From Zygnema circumcarinatum (lineage: Eukaryota > Streptophyta > Zygnematophyceae > Zygnematales > Zygnemataceae): a stretch of 64,000 bases of DNA. Both the position numbers and the translations under genes were made by a program. The DNA lies in assembly GCA_037447605.1 (NCBI GenBank), contig CM074808.1:1006959-1070958 (forward strand). Reading direction: 5' to 3'. Positions 30,853 to 42,852 of this stretch are shown in pieces. Within the stretch, counting starts at the first letter, position 1. Each line of letters begins with the position of its first letter. Under the pieces are notes generated by a model. That model did not search any database, was not told the origin of the DNA, and saw nothing but the letters and a program-made list of their open reading frames with translations.

Positions 30853-33800
30853 ATGGCGGACGTGGAACAGATCAGCGCTATGGCTATGGAGAAAAGGGAG
30901 AAGAAGGAGAGGAAGAGAGTCCGCTTCAGTGGAGACCATGAGAGTGATGATGATGAAGCCCCCGAGTACGATTGGTGGTTTGAAGTCTTACAGGAAAGGA
31001 AGATAGCCAGAGGGAAGCAGCTGCAAGAATAGCGTATGTGGGTAATTAACTGGTGCAGAAGTTTCCATTCCTTGTTGGAATTATTTGTTTACTTAATTGT
31101 GATATTTCTGTTTCCTGAATGGGCATCCATATGCCTGGCGACGGTCTATGCAGACCCCGACAGGCGCTCTTTCCGAAGGCGAAGAAAGCGAAAGAGAGTG
31201 TGGACGAGGAGGAAGATGGAGGGCCAATACTGGCAGCTGATCCTCGGGTCGCAGCAAAGGAGAGGGCAACAAGACGAAAGGATCAAATTATCGCAAATGA
31301 TGATACCGGCATGCTTGATGATGTAGCCGATGCCGAAGAGGAGTATCAGGTGAGCTAGACAGCGTCCTTGATTATGAATACCTGTTGTTGGACGCTGGGA
31401 AGATTTGGAAGTCATTTGTATGGGCGTCTTAATCAAATGGGGCACATATGTTCAAAAAAATAGACGCCGCTGGAGTGATAAACGAGGCCTCATGCACGAG
31501 TTTTCCACCTTGTCACTAGGAAACAATCACCCTCTTTGAACGTAGTGGATTAGATAGTTATTGAAAAGGTAGGCATTCTGATGGCGTGAGAGCTTTGCTT
31601 GGTGCTTTCTTCCCTTATTTTTTTCTGTTTTAATCTGCAATCTTGCTTCTAGGACCTGCTCCAGGTGTTCAGGCTGTTCATTCTTTGAAGTACTCATTTT
31701 CACGTTCGCTTTCCTCCTCGAATTTATGGCGGTTGAAAAACCCTTTATCTTTCAATATCATCCGTATGTTACTGAATGTGCTTTTTGTTTGCACTTCTGC
31801 GACAGCTTTTTCTGTTCATTCCTCTGTTCTTCCTTCCCTTTCTTCCTTTACTGGGTGGTTTGGGTCCACAGTTGTTACTTCATTTTCTGTTTTCTGCACT
31901 TCAGCATGATGAAAGCACGTGAATGTACATGCAACTTTGGTTCACGGTTCAAGCAAGATAGGGACAGTATGAACAGCGTTGCGGATCAGAGGTTTTTTTT
32001 AAAACGGAAAGTTGAGTTCTGCGTGAGATGAAGCGAACGCAAACTCTGTCATGCACAAACCCTGTGATATGAATAGCTGTGGCTTGTTGTTTCTCTTGTT
32101 TTCTAAACAAGAAACAATGGCCGAAAAGTTTACTGTCAAGCCTCCATCCATTTTAGGCCTTGTTGTGGTTGAATAATAGATTGCTCTCACTTGATTTCTT
32201 TGCGACGCTTTTCTGTATTTAGGGCAAAGATGCGGATGAAGTAAACGAGATCGAGCCATTTAATTTGAAAAAGGAGAGAGAAGAGGGTTACTTCGATGCA
32301 GACGGCAATTACGTGGAGTACCGCCTTGAGAAAGACATCCAGGTAGGGGCCGTGTGGGACCATTGCTGCAGAAGAGCACTTCCCTTATGGTCTCATCCTG
32401 CAACCTCTTGATATTACGTTATGAGTGTCATCGCAATAGTCGAAGGTGCTACTACTGTCTTATAGATCTCCTCCATATGATGTTGGAGTGAAGTGAGTCC
32501 TTAGGATTACCGCGATGGAATTATATAAGAGAATTGTTGGACTGGAGTAATTGGAGTATAAGACGTATTGGAGTGTAACACTGGATAGGGGGCGGTAGCA
32601 GGATGCCTGGTTGGATAGCACAACAGTGGATGAGCGATTTGCAGCGAAGGCAGCCGCTCAAGCAGCGGCTGCTGATGAACCTCCACCTGAGCTTTCAGCA
32701 GCCGAGATGGCAGCAATTAAGCGGCGAATTGCAGATGCTTTGGAGCCCAACGAAACGGTGAGTCATGATTGCTAGAATTGTGCATAGTGTTGGAACCTCT
32801 TGTTTGTTCGCATAGCCATAATTGCATTCGGAAGCCTTATAGCAAAATAATAGCGGAGGATGCATGATGCGGGTTACAGGTTCTTCAGGGGCTGAGGAGA
32901 TTAGGTGGAACAGGCCGTAAAGCTGGAAAAAAGAAAGGCATACCACTTGGAAGAGATGAGCGGATGCCAGAAGGCACAAAGGAGCGATTTGATCGTCTCA
33001 CAGAAGATGCAATGAAGCTTATGGATGCTGGAGAATATGGTGAGCTTTGATCGCTAGAGACTTCTTCCGATTCTTTTGACCGTATATGTGGAACAGCGTG
33101 GAATGTCAGAGCCTTGGGCTTTCCATATCCTCTTATTGAAAGCACGTTCAGTAACCTGTACTGACATATTTCTACGTCACATTTAGTTTGGGTCTTGAAA
33201 GAGTTGTCGGCATTAAAGAGCACAGAGTGTGTCCAAGCTTCCTATTCTCACTTCTGCAGCTCTCTTTGCTTGCAGGAGTTTATTCGGAAGCAAAGGAGAC
33301 TTTTGAGCGTGAGGCAGGTGGGTGACTGCTGCAGGTGCTTCTCCGGACTTGGTTGGGACCATGCAAATTATTTCTTTATTTCGTTATTGAATCCTCAAAA
33401 CCATTGCATTTTATCAAAGACTGGGGTGCAATAATCTTGCACTTCTTTCCTGACAGTGTTTTTCCTGTGCTCCTACTATCATCCTGCAGCTGGTTATGAA
33501 GCTTTGGCTCGTGCGCGATCTGGACCGTCAACAGGCGGTTCTGATATGTTTGGAGATAGCGATGATGAAGAAGCCAAGGCACAACCCTTAAGGCCAGCGA
33601 GCAGCAGTGAGCCGATGCCTGAAAGCACAGAAGGCCGCGATGTTGCTATTCAACAGGGGGGTTCTACAAGTAGCGGTCCTTTGACTGATGGGCCATCAAA
33701 CCAAGGTGTGAACATGGCATCTAGGATGTAAGAGCCACTTATGTGGGTTCGAATGGCATGCAGCCGGATATGAGTGAAGTCAACGTATGTTGTGTATTTA

Positions 33801-34595
33801 GTTGTTAGCGAAGGTACACTATGTAGTGTGTTGATGTAAGTGGAGTTCACGTGGTCCGTGTCCTTAGCATTTCTCTCCATCCCTGCCTCCTCACGAGGCA
33901 TGTTGTTTAATCAGTCATAGTAGCTGGAAAGGCGATTTGGTGATCTCGACTTCATTACTTGTTTGCGTCCAAATCCATTCGATTTCTGAAGTTTTAGCAC
34001 AAGCGGGGTCGTTTGCTCAGGTGCCACTTTATCAAGCGATTCTGGCTATGTGCTTGACCCATCAACAGGGTGAGTGCATTTATCAATCACTCCACAGGGA
34101 TTATCATTGCATGAGCACGGCAGGTCCTCGAGGTTCTGTTTCCTTCAAATTAAACTTGTACTGACAATTAAGCCTCTGGTCAAAGCGTCTTTCCTACAGA
34201 TTGGCTGGTATTCTAGCTTTTTTTCATTCCTTCATCAGACCTAGAGTCGATTAACCCCAAAGGACTGCTGAATCTGTGACAGGTACTATTACAACAGTAA
34301 TATTGGCTACTACTACGATGCCAATAGTGGCCTCTTCTGCAGCGCGTCTTCTGGCCTCTGGTGAGATTCTCGTTCTCACCTTTCCTGAGTTTCACGATAA
34401 CTTCCTGCTTGCAGCATGAGATTCTATATCTTATGTCAGTGTCAGGATGTTAACACATCATAGTACTTTCAGGCAGCATTCTCCAAGACTGCGTATTTCA
34501 GCCGCAGTTCCTTCTGAAGCAGGTCCCATGCTTATGGTTGCAGGTACCGCTACATAGAGAGCACCAGCACTTACGAAGAAATAACAGGAGGATAG
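30853..34595 (+). CDS. CD2BP2/LIN1-like splicing-associated protein
   Basis: Ten exons: 30853-30965, 31154-31349, 32223-32342, 32602-32757, 32880-33039, 33276-33317, 33490-33705, 34021-34069, 34283-34360 and 34544-34595. They total 1182 bases (393 residues plus TAG), and all phases close. Diagnostic segments in order are an Arg/Lys-rich N-terminus (KREKKERKRVRFS), ALFPKAKKAKES, an acidic stretch, EIEPFNLKKEREEGYFDADG then DAWLDS, and RRLGGTGRKAGKKKG. The EPFNL...EGYFDADGNY...DAWLD block is the conserved core of CD2BP2/LIN1, a U5 snRNP (52K)-associated protein. The C-terminus repeats aromatic units (YYYNSNIGYYYDANSGLFCS, then WYRY, ending in TYEEI) as in plant homologues, where this OCRE-like aromatic repeat replaces a typical GYF domain. 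A nuclear role in pre-mRNA splicing is inferred. The first donor (GA|GTACGA at 30965) was chosen because it alone restores phase. Confidence 0.88.
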
Positions 34596-35579
34596 TACTT
34601 CACTCGAGAGTTGACACTCTTTGCCTCTGCTGGGTGTTCGTTGAATTTGAAATGGTTAGATCCCCTAGAGTCTCAATGTGGCGAGTGTAGCTGAAGGACA
34701 ACGACTTTCCGTATGTGTTGAGCTGCTACTCAACATCGCTACATGTGATCACATTCAGCCCTTCGTAGGGCTGCGTAATACACGTCAAATAGCAGTGCTC
34801 CGACACGAAGTTTACCTACAAAACACTGCTTTTGGTTTTGATGAAAAGCTACTTCCCTGTGGGTATTTTTGGGAAAATCTTAGCACCTGGCTTCTGGAAG
34901 GACGATCCAGCCTTACTTGGAGAACTCCCGCACTGCATGCTGAAAGCCATTTCTTCGCGTAGACCGACACAAATACTTGTTTTGACGAAACCATTTGCAT
35001 GGGCTCGGCACTCCCTGCATATGAATGCGAAATCCCCTTGAGTCGCTTATCGAATGCCCGACATGGAGAGTGCATTGTTGGTATTGTATGTGTGCTTGCT
35101 TGACAACCCCATCCTGAAAGAAACCATTGTACCAGTCACTGTACAGTGTTGGCGGATGTGTCCATTGCCTGTTAGTCTTGCTTGGCCGTTCGTTGGGTCC
35201 ATTCCTTTTCTTTATACCGCACGGTGTGTCTCTGACCAGCGGCCCGCACGGCTCTCTGCTCCAGCAGGCGGAGTCGTCCAAGGGCCCCGGGCAGGCGAGA
35301 GCCACTCTCAGAGTTTGCCACGTGTACACGTAGCTGACGTGGCATCCTGTGATTGGTCCAGTACAGTTTATTCGTGACTACAGTAGCGACCAACGTTTGC
35401 TCGGCGTCGAAAGTTCGGACGTCGGCGCTGGCAAGGCACCCGCTCGCGGACCTGCTCTCTTCCCTCCCACTCTCGCTCGGCCATTTCATTTGCTCAGTGA
35501 AAATTTTGCTGTTTGTTGCTTAACTACGGGCTGAGAACTGCGGATATTCCCAGAGGGATTTTGCTACCATCGCAGCGTT
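34596..35579. promoter_or_regulatory. M1 aminopeptidase upstream region
   Basis: The segment at 35300-35370 carries 'gccacgtgtacacg', 'gctgacgtggc' and 'gtgattggtcc' in close succession: a G-box-like site, an ACGT element and an ATTGG (inverse CCAAT) box. This trio recurs elsewhere in the window. A pyrimidine-rich stretch (35455-35480) probably lies in the 5' UTR. No gene seen in the left part. Confidence 0.5.
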
Positions 35580-38500
35580 ATGGGTGGAGATTTTGAAAGG
35601 CTTCCTTCCTATGTGAAGCCGATAAAGTATTCTGTAATATTGGAGCCTGACTTGGATGAATTCAGCTTCAAGGGGTCTGTAGAGATTGAGCTGGATGTGC
35701 TGCAGCGCACCAACCAGCTGAAGTTTCATGCGCTGGACCTTGAAATCTTGAAGGTAAGCCCATTACAGTAATGCGCTCCTTTGCGGTTTTCAGAAGAAAA
35801 ACGAGTAGGATGCTGCTGGAGGAGAAATTTACTTCACTCTTTTTGACATTTGTCGTTTCATTTTTTTGATTTTGATGGTTTTCACGGAACACTTGTTTCT
35901 CGTTCGGCACCATCAAAGTTTAAATCCACATTTAACTTCTACCTTCGGATTTTAAGAGACTATTCCTGACATCAGTCGCTTTTGATCGTTTATGTTTCTT
36001 CAAGAACGGAGCCCTTTGTCCATCTACTTCCCTTATATTAGTTGCTGGAAGCTGAGTTAAATTGTAAAATTCTGCAGTTCATCCAACCTGATTCCTATGG
36101 TCATGACTAAGCCGAAATATTTGCTCTATCGTGAGGCATCTTGCTTCTGCGGTTTTGGGAAGTTATTTTGGCCAACGCAGCTATTGAAGTTGAGAGAGTG
36201 TCCGAAGTCAGTTGTGGCCATCTTGAAGCCTTGCTTTTGGCTGATATTTTTCTTCTCTCTTTCATGCAGTCGAATCTACCTGTCCGGCCACAATGTATTG
36301 AAAGTAGGTCAAGTAGCAATAACTTGCAAGGTTTTCTGTGGTTGTTGTGCAAATGCGAACACTCCTTTAGGTGAGGCTTTTCTTGAGATTTTAGTTGGGT
36401 TGTGCAGGCCGAAGTCTTCACCAATGGCAACTCTATCACGCCTGATGATACAACATTTCCAGTCGAGCTCGATAAGGAGGGTGGTACTGCAGTGCTGGGC
36501 CTTGGAAGTGGATTTCTCGAACCTGGAAAGGCTGCCCTGCACCTCAATTTCCGGGGAACGCTCAATGATAACATGATTGGATTCTACCGTAAGTCATCAA
36601 TTTAGAACGCTTCACTGATTTTTGGACGTGCTAGTTTTGCGTTTTAAGTATGGAAACAGAAAAACAACTTATATGAAAGAAATGCAAAAGCGAACACGCG
36701 GAGCTGTAGGTATACAGAATGTTGCAAATGAAGTCGAGTATCCGGCTCGATGCATTTGGAGTTTCGTGCAGGTGCTTCTTATACTAAGGATGGCAAGAAG
36801 GAGTACATGGCAACTACACAGTTTGAGGCTACAGAAGCTCGCAGGGCACTTCCCTGCTGGGATGAGCCTGCGTTGAAGGCCATCTTTGCCGTTACTTTGA
36901 TCGTAAAACCTGGATTGACCGCTCTCTCCAACATGCCTGAAGTTGGTCGCGAGCTCCTACCGAGCGGATCGACAGCAGTTAAGTTTGCAGATACACCAAT
37001 TATGAGCACTTACCTGTTGGCGTTCATTGTCGGTGATCTGGAGAAGGTGACCACGACCACAAAAGAAGGGGTGGAGGTGAGCTGTTCTTCCAATGCTGGA
37101 TTCCCTCACATCCGACGACATGAATGCATGAGTGTAAATGCTGTCGTTTGGCATGGGAGACATGATATGCACAACAAGCTACATGTTGACGTAAGGTCGT
37201 AAGACAAATTTTATATCCTCTCATCTCAAAAGACAACGAACCCTACACAAATTCACTCAGGCAATGCTTAAGTTCCATTAAACGCAGCTACAGGAGCATT
37301 GAGTGAAGCTGAAGCTGCAGCCCTTTTACATCAAAAGGGCTTGTATCGAAAATGATAAGGAGAAATTTGAGTTCCAATGAATTGGCATCCTTACGAATGC
37401 CTGAAACCTCAATTAACGCATATTTCATGGCCTTCTGTACAGGTGAATGTATATGCAACTCCTGGCAACAAGGAGCAGAGCCGCTTTGCGCTGAAGGTTG
37501 CTGCAGATATACTGTCCTTCTTTGCTGACTACTTTGGCATCGCATACCCATTGCCTAAAGCAGATCTTGTGGGTAAGTTTGGCCTAACCAGTCACGGAGC
37601 TCTTTCTGTAGCTTTAACAACGCATACATACCTGTACGCTGCCGTCCATACTCAGAAATGCAGTCTTCACTTTCCTGTTCTTGTAAGGTGCATTCTCTTC
37701 CTTGTAGATGCACGAGTTATGGAGCTGGGAAATAAATTATTTTTCAAAAACTCGCACAACATTTTCTGCACAGCCTGCTCATATATTGAGTCAGTGGAGC
37801 ATCTGAAGAATGTGCAGGCTCACATATCTGTTGTCGATCAGAAATTTTGTAACGTTTCCGTACAGGAATCGCATGCTTCTTTGTCTGAATGCTAGCCTAA
37901 GGCTGGGGCAAAACTGTATTTACTGCAGATATTTGCCTTACTGATGAATGGGGATCACTAATGAAATGTTTGTTAGAGTATGTGATTTGCGTAATCGCCA
38001 AGAGCATGTGCCTGCCATTTGCGCTTCATCGTAGTTAAGCAATTGTGAGAGATGCCAATGCAATGCAGCGGTCCCGGAGTTTGCCATGGGGGCAATGGAG
38101 AATTGGGGGCTCATCACATTCCGCGATACCGCGTTGTTGGTGGATGAAGTAAAGTCATCGGCCTCCGCATGTCAGCATGTTGCCTACGTGGTTTCTCATG
38201 AGCTTGCTCACCAAGTAAGCTCTCGCACTACAGGGCCATTCGATGAATGCAGGTCCAGCTCTTCTGTAATGTGTTGGGTTATGCTGCAGATTTGATGGTG
38301 AAGGTGATTTGATGGATGGTGACCGATGGTGATTGGATGATGATTTGATTTGAAGTGATGGTGAGTCATGTCAGTGTAACCAGTGTCACACCACTTTGGT
38401 TTAGGCCCGCACAAACCTATGCAAGGTTTGGTACGTCAACTCAAAATCTCACTTTTTCAGCAACCTCATGCATGCTCAAGAGCGAGACGCCTACATTCAT

Positions 38501-41500
38501 TTGGTAGACAGAAGCTCCTTGTTGGAGTCAATAAAAACGCAAACATGTGCAAATTTGATTTACCTGCACGTACATCACCTTTTGCTGTTACTCCTTTCTG
38601 CCTGCTTCAATGTCTGCTCAAAGCTCGGAAGCACCTTTTCCTCAGAAGCCTTCTGTGATGGGAACTGCAGTGGTTTGGAAACCTGGTGACAATGGAGTGG
38701 TGGGGCGACCTCTGGTTGAACGAGGGCTTTGCAACGTGGGTCGGTTGGCTGGGGGTGGACCACGTTCATCCGGAATGGGACGTTTGGACGCAGGTGGGCG
38801 CACGTTAGAAGGAGCTCATGGATGCATGGATGCAAGGATCTATTGTTCCACGTAGGATGTTGCCACCTTTGCGTAGAGTTGTTCGTGATGCGTGTGGTGT
38901 GCCTCTCCAATGGGGCTAGAAATTTCTCTAGGGTTGAATCAATCCTCCCCCAGAGCCATCCATGATGTCATTTTCAATTTCAACCAAATCAAGAACGCAA
39001 ATGCACTATAAACTGAGGTATGAGGTATAGCTACCATCCAGAAAGTAACCCTTAAGGATGCGTTGGATGGAATGGCATTCAAAACCGGAAGACTGCACCA
39101 CTAGGCAAGAGATTGTTCTTCCTTCTGAGTATGGTAGGAACAGGTCAAAAGGCGGTCGCGGTGGGCATTCAGATGTATGTTCGTGTTTCCTGAAGATGGG
39201 ACTCCTATTTTTCACTTTTGTGGTGCCCATTCTGCTGATGCAATCGCGCTTCTGCTCCCTTGAGTAAGAATTTACCCATTGCAATGCAAGAGCTCTGATC
39301 TTCGTTCATCGTGCCCATGGTATGCACTTTGGCTTGTGGGTGTGTGGGAATCAGTTTGTGAGCACTGAGATGGGTTCTGCACTGGTGACCGATGCACTCC
39401 TTTCCTCCCACCCCATCGAGGTCCCTATTCGGGACCCTAAGGAGATCACACAAGTCTTTGATGCCCTTAGTTACAAGAAAGGAGCGTGTGTGGTTCGCCA
39501 GTTGGATGCTGCTGTCAACCCTGAAGTCTTCAAGCAGGTATACTTTCTGAGGGGAGGAGGGGCTCCCACTCTCGTCTGTGGGCGATGCTGCACCTTTGTT
39601 CCCGTTTATGTCCGTAAATGGACTCGGATTCAGTAATCTATTCATTCTGCACATTTCTTTTGCAGACTTTGCCACCTTTGGAGCTTAACATGGTGTCAAA
39701 GCGTTTTGCAGGGTTTGCGGACCTATCTCAAGAGGCATCAATGGGGAAACACTGTCACCAACGATCTGTGGAAGGCAGTAGAAGAGGAGTCTGGGAAGCC
39801 TGTGGAGAGCATGATGATGAGCTGGACGCAGCAGATGGGGTATCCCCTCATCTCTGTGACCCCTTCTGCAGGGGGGGGGTTGCACCTTCGCCAAAGCAGA
39901 TTTCTTTCAAAAGGACCTCCCACTGATGAGGAAGATTCACACCTTTGGTGGGTCCCTATTACGGCCATGGCCGGTACAGCAGATGGGAAAACCCTGTCCC
40001 TCCCCATTACCATATTGTCAGAGAAGGAGGTAGACACAAGCGAATTGGAGTTCCCAGAAGGGGGGTGGTTGAAGCTGAATGCGGGACAGCCTGGGTTTTT
40101 TCGCGTAAACTATACTTCAGAGCAATGGGCTGCTCTAGCTACGGCAGTGCGGTCTGCCTCCCTGGGTGTAACAGACCGCTTGGGAATTCTGATGGATGCG
40201 TTTGCACTCGCCAAGCCAGGGCTCTTAGCCAGCAGCCATGCTTTAGAATTGGCATTTTCCTTCAAAAATGAGACCGAATACACTGTTTGGAATCAGTTGA
40301 GCGGAGATTTGGGAGAGGTGGCTGTGCTGCTCTCCACAACCGAATATCTTGATCTCTTTGAGGCAGTGGGACGTGACCTCTTCACTCCCATTGCAGAGCG
40401 AGTGGGTTGGAATCCTCAGCCAGGAGAGTCGCATTTGGTTGCTTTGCTAAGGCCACTTGTTCTTGGTCGCCTTGGTGTATATGGTCACGAACCCACAATA
40501 GAAGAGTGCAGGAGGAGGTTTTCGGAGTTGCAAAAGGACCCACAGTCAGTGCCAGCCGACCTGCGGAGACCGGTTAGCTATATTGCAGTGAAGTATGGAG
40601 GCCGGGAAGAATTTGAGGCTGCAAAGAAGCTCTATCGTGAAGCTCAGACACCGGACTTTAAACAAGACTGTCTTATGGGTAAGTGAAGCCAAAAGGTCGA
40701 TAACGACCAGCATCGAGTTTCAGGGTCTTAACGAAGTGCTTGTCCGTTTCTGAACTCTTCGGATAGTGAGCAGTGACAAGCCATTTGAAGATGGAAAGAG
40801 GAGTGTTTTAATGGAGAAGTTTCATTGGTGTTGCTTGGATGCGGCCCCCTTCCTTCGTTTTGGAGCTACAGATGGTTTCCTTTGGGACGGAAGATTGTCT
40901 TTGTTAAAAGTCTATTAGGTCAGTTTGGAATTAATTAGCGGAGGCTGAGCCAGTGAGGTCTACGGTGTTGCAGCGATGGGGCAGACAAAGGATCCGGAAC
41001 TCATTCGGGAGTATCTTGAATTTGGGCTGAACGAGAACGAGGTGAAAGCGCAAAATACTCTGTAAGTTGTCCCTCTATATGTGTATCGCCTATAGTGCAT
41101 GCCTTCGTAGGGCGGAAAAATGCGAGCAACTGATCGTTTTCGAACTTTAGTATCGTTCAATCAATGAGGAGGCCGAGATTGACTTTTAGAAGCTCTGATG
41201 TCTTCACATTGAGGCAGGTTCTTTCTGTCAAACAGTCATTGCTTGAAATTGTTGAGACATGCAAACAACTATTAAAGATATACATTTTGATTGAAGCGAA
41301 GCCTTTGATAGAATACCAATTTTATATTATCATATAACAATAAAACAAATAATAATTCTATGTCGTTCTAATCTATTTTTTCCATCTTGTTTTCTTTAAT
41401 ATCTTGTATGCTGTGCTGCAGGTACATATTTGCCATGCTGTCTGGAAACCGTTGGGGGCGGGAAATTCAGTGGGACTTTGTGAGGGAACGCTGGGAAAGC

Positions 41501-41974
41501 ATCTACGCGCGGTTTAAGAATTCCATGGGGCTCATTCAGGTAGGCAGAAGCTCCTTCTGCTCGGAAGCTGCCCCACTCTGCCTATGACCATTTCGAGTCC
41601 AACGAAGGGAAAATAATCCTTTTTTCGGAAATTTTCGAGCGATCGAGATAGTGTATGCATTTTTTGAGGAAGGCCGTGGGATCAAAGAAGAAATAAAGTA
41701 AGAAGTAAAACAATGAAGGGGATGACATGGCTATGCATGACATTGATGTCTGTATGTATGCATGGTGCAGCATGTCGTGTGCATGCCCCTGCGTGGATTC
41801 AGCACCAACGAGAAGGCGCAGGAGGCGGAGGAATTCTTCAAAGCACATCCCGTGCCGGAGGCGAACATGGAACTGGGGCGAACCCTGGAAGCCATAAGGT
41901 CCCGCGCAGTGTGGCTCGAACGCGACCGCGACGACATAGTCGCGTGGCTCACTCAAGTGTCGGCCAAGCTTTGA
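35580..41974 (+). CDS. APM1: M1-family aminopeptidase (puromycin-sensitive type)
   Basis: Zinc metallopeptidase that removes N-terminal residues from peptides. Eleven exons: 35580-35753, 36408-36588, 36772-37076, 37443-37572, 38069-38214, 38671-38793, 39355-39537, 39712-40678, 40974-41061, 41422-41539 and 41771-41974. They total 2619 bases (872 residues plus TGA), and all phases close. This matches the roughly 875-residue cytosolic puromycin-sensitive/APM1 class, and there is no signal peptide. In exon 3, [20 protein letters not shown] is the family signature. The substrate-binding GAMEN motif ([18 protein letters not shown]) is in exon 5, and the zinc motif HELAH ends exon 5. [11 protein letters not shown] and the third zinc ligand in WLNEGFATW are in exon 6, so the HExxH-x18-E site is split by an intron but complete. 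The C-terminal ERAP1-like helical domain is in exons 8-11. The gene symbol is by family resemblance to plant APM1, not proven orthology. Confidence 0.95.
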
Positions 41975-42194
41975 GGCGCACGCGGAACACGAGTTTCCGT
42001 CGGGTTTCTTTCTTTTGAACTTCGGGGCTGGTATGCAGCTTGGAAGGAGATCGCTTCATATTGCTGGTCCAAGGGGGTATGTGTTGGAGAGTCGGTCTGT
42101 GGTAAGATGTGGCTTGCCCTCCCTGCCCGTGGGCTTGCAATTTCGGATACTTGTCGAGACATGTGACATCGTAAATGTTTCCACGGAAGAAAGG

Positions 42195-42365
42195 AAGTGG
42201 CATTGATCTCTCAATGGCGATGCGAAATGTACATGGACAAAATCAGCATGGGGAACTACAAGGAACTGGTCGCAAAAGACCTACGCCCAAAAGAATTTAG
42301 GGTAGAGCAGAAAACGACGCTTGGGCTCAACAACGCAGCCCTAGAAACGCTCTACCCTTTACAAG
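42195..42365 (-). mobile_element. LINE-like 3' end fragment in the M1 aminopeptidase 3' flank
   Basis: On (+) it reads 'tggcattgatctc', then 'atggacaaaatcagcatggg', then 'aactggtcgcaaa' and 'ctcaacaacgcagccctag', matching the reverse complement of 6580-6752. It lies 220 bases past the M1 stop codon and could overlap its 3' UTR. Confidence 0.75.
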
Positions 42366-42852
42366 GTTGAATTATATAACGAAACCAACATCCATGAATC
42401 TTTGATAGCCAAACACCGTAACAAAAGACTGACGGCATGATTAGTAACGAATCTTCATTACATTATTTAATTCACGTTACGAACGGGTACCACTACTGTT
42501 TGCCTTGATAAGTCATAAGGGAACTCTTGCTTTTACATGGTGTGACAACACCGTGAAAACTGTGCCTCTAGATAGATCTGCGCAGGAGATTGCAGCAGGC
42601 AGTGTGCCATGTAGTTGCAGTTGCTGTGCTGTGCCACACAAAGCATGCTACCAAGCGCATAGTAAAAATCTAGCAATGTTGTAGTGGCTCATCATAGCGC
42701 ATCAAAGTTTGTGACACGCGGCGACACCCGAAAACCCGCCAGATTTTTTTGTGCGAAAACTTCCGATTGACGTTGTGTTCTTGTAAAGCCAACATGTCAA
42801 TCAGGCAATTAGAAGGGGAGGTATGCAATTGGAGACCCAGCAGTTTCAGCTC

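Noticed and set aside
36141-36374. Possible extra exon of the M1 peptidase near 36270-36310
   Set aside because: A fair acceptor exists, but joining 35753 directly to 36408 keeps phase and gives the normal family length, while including it breaks the frame.
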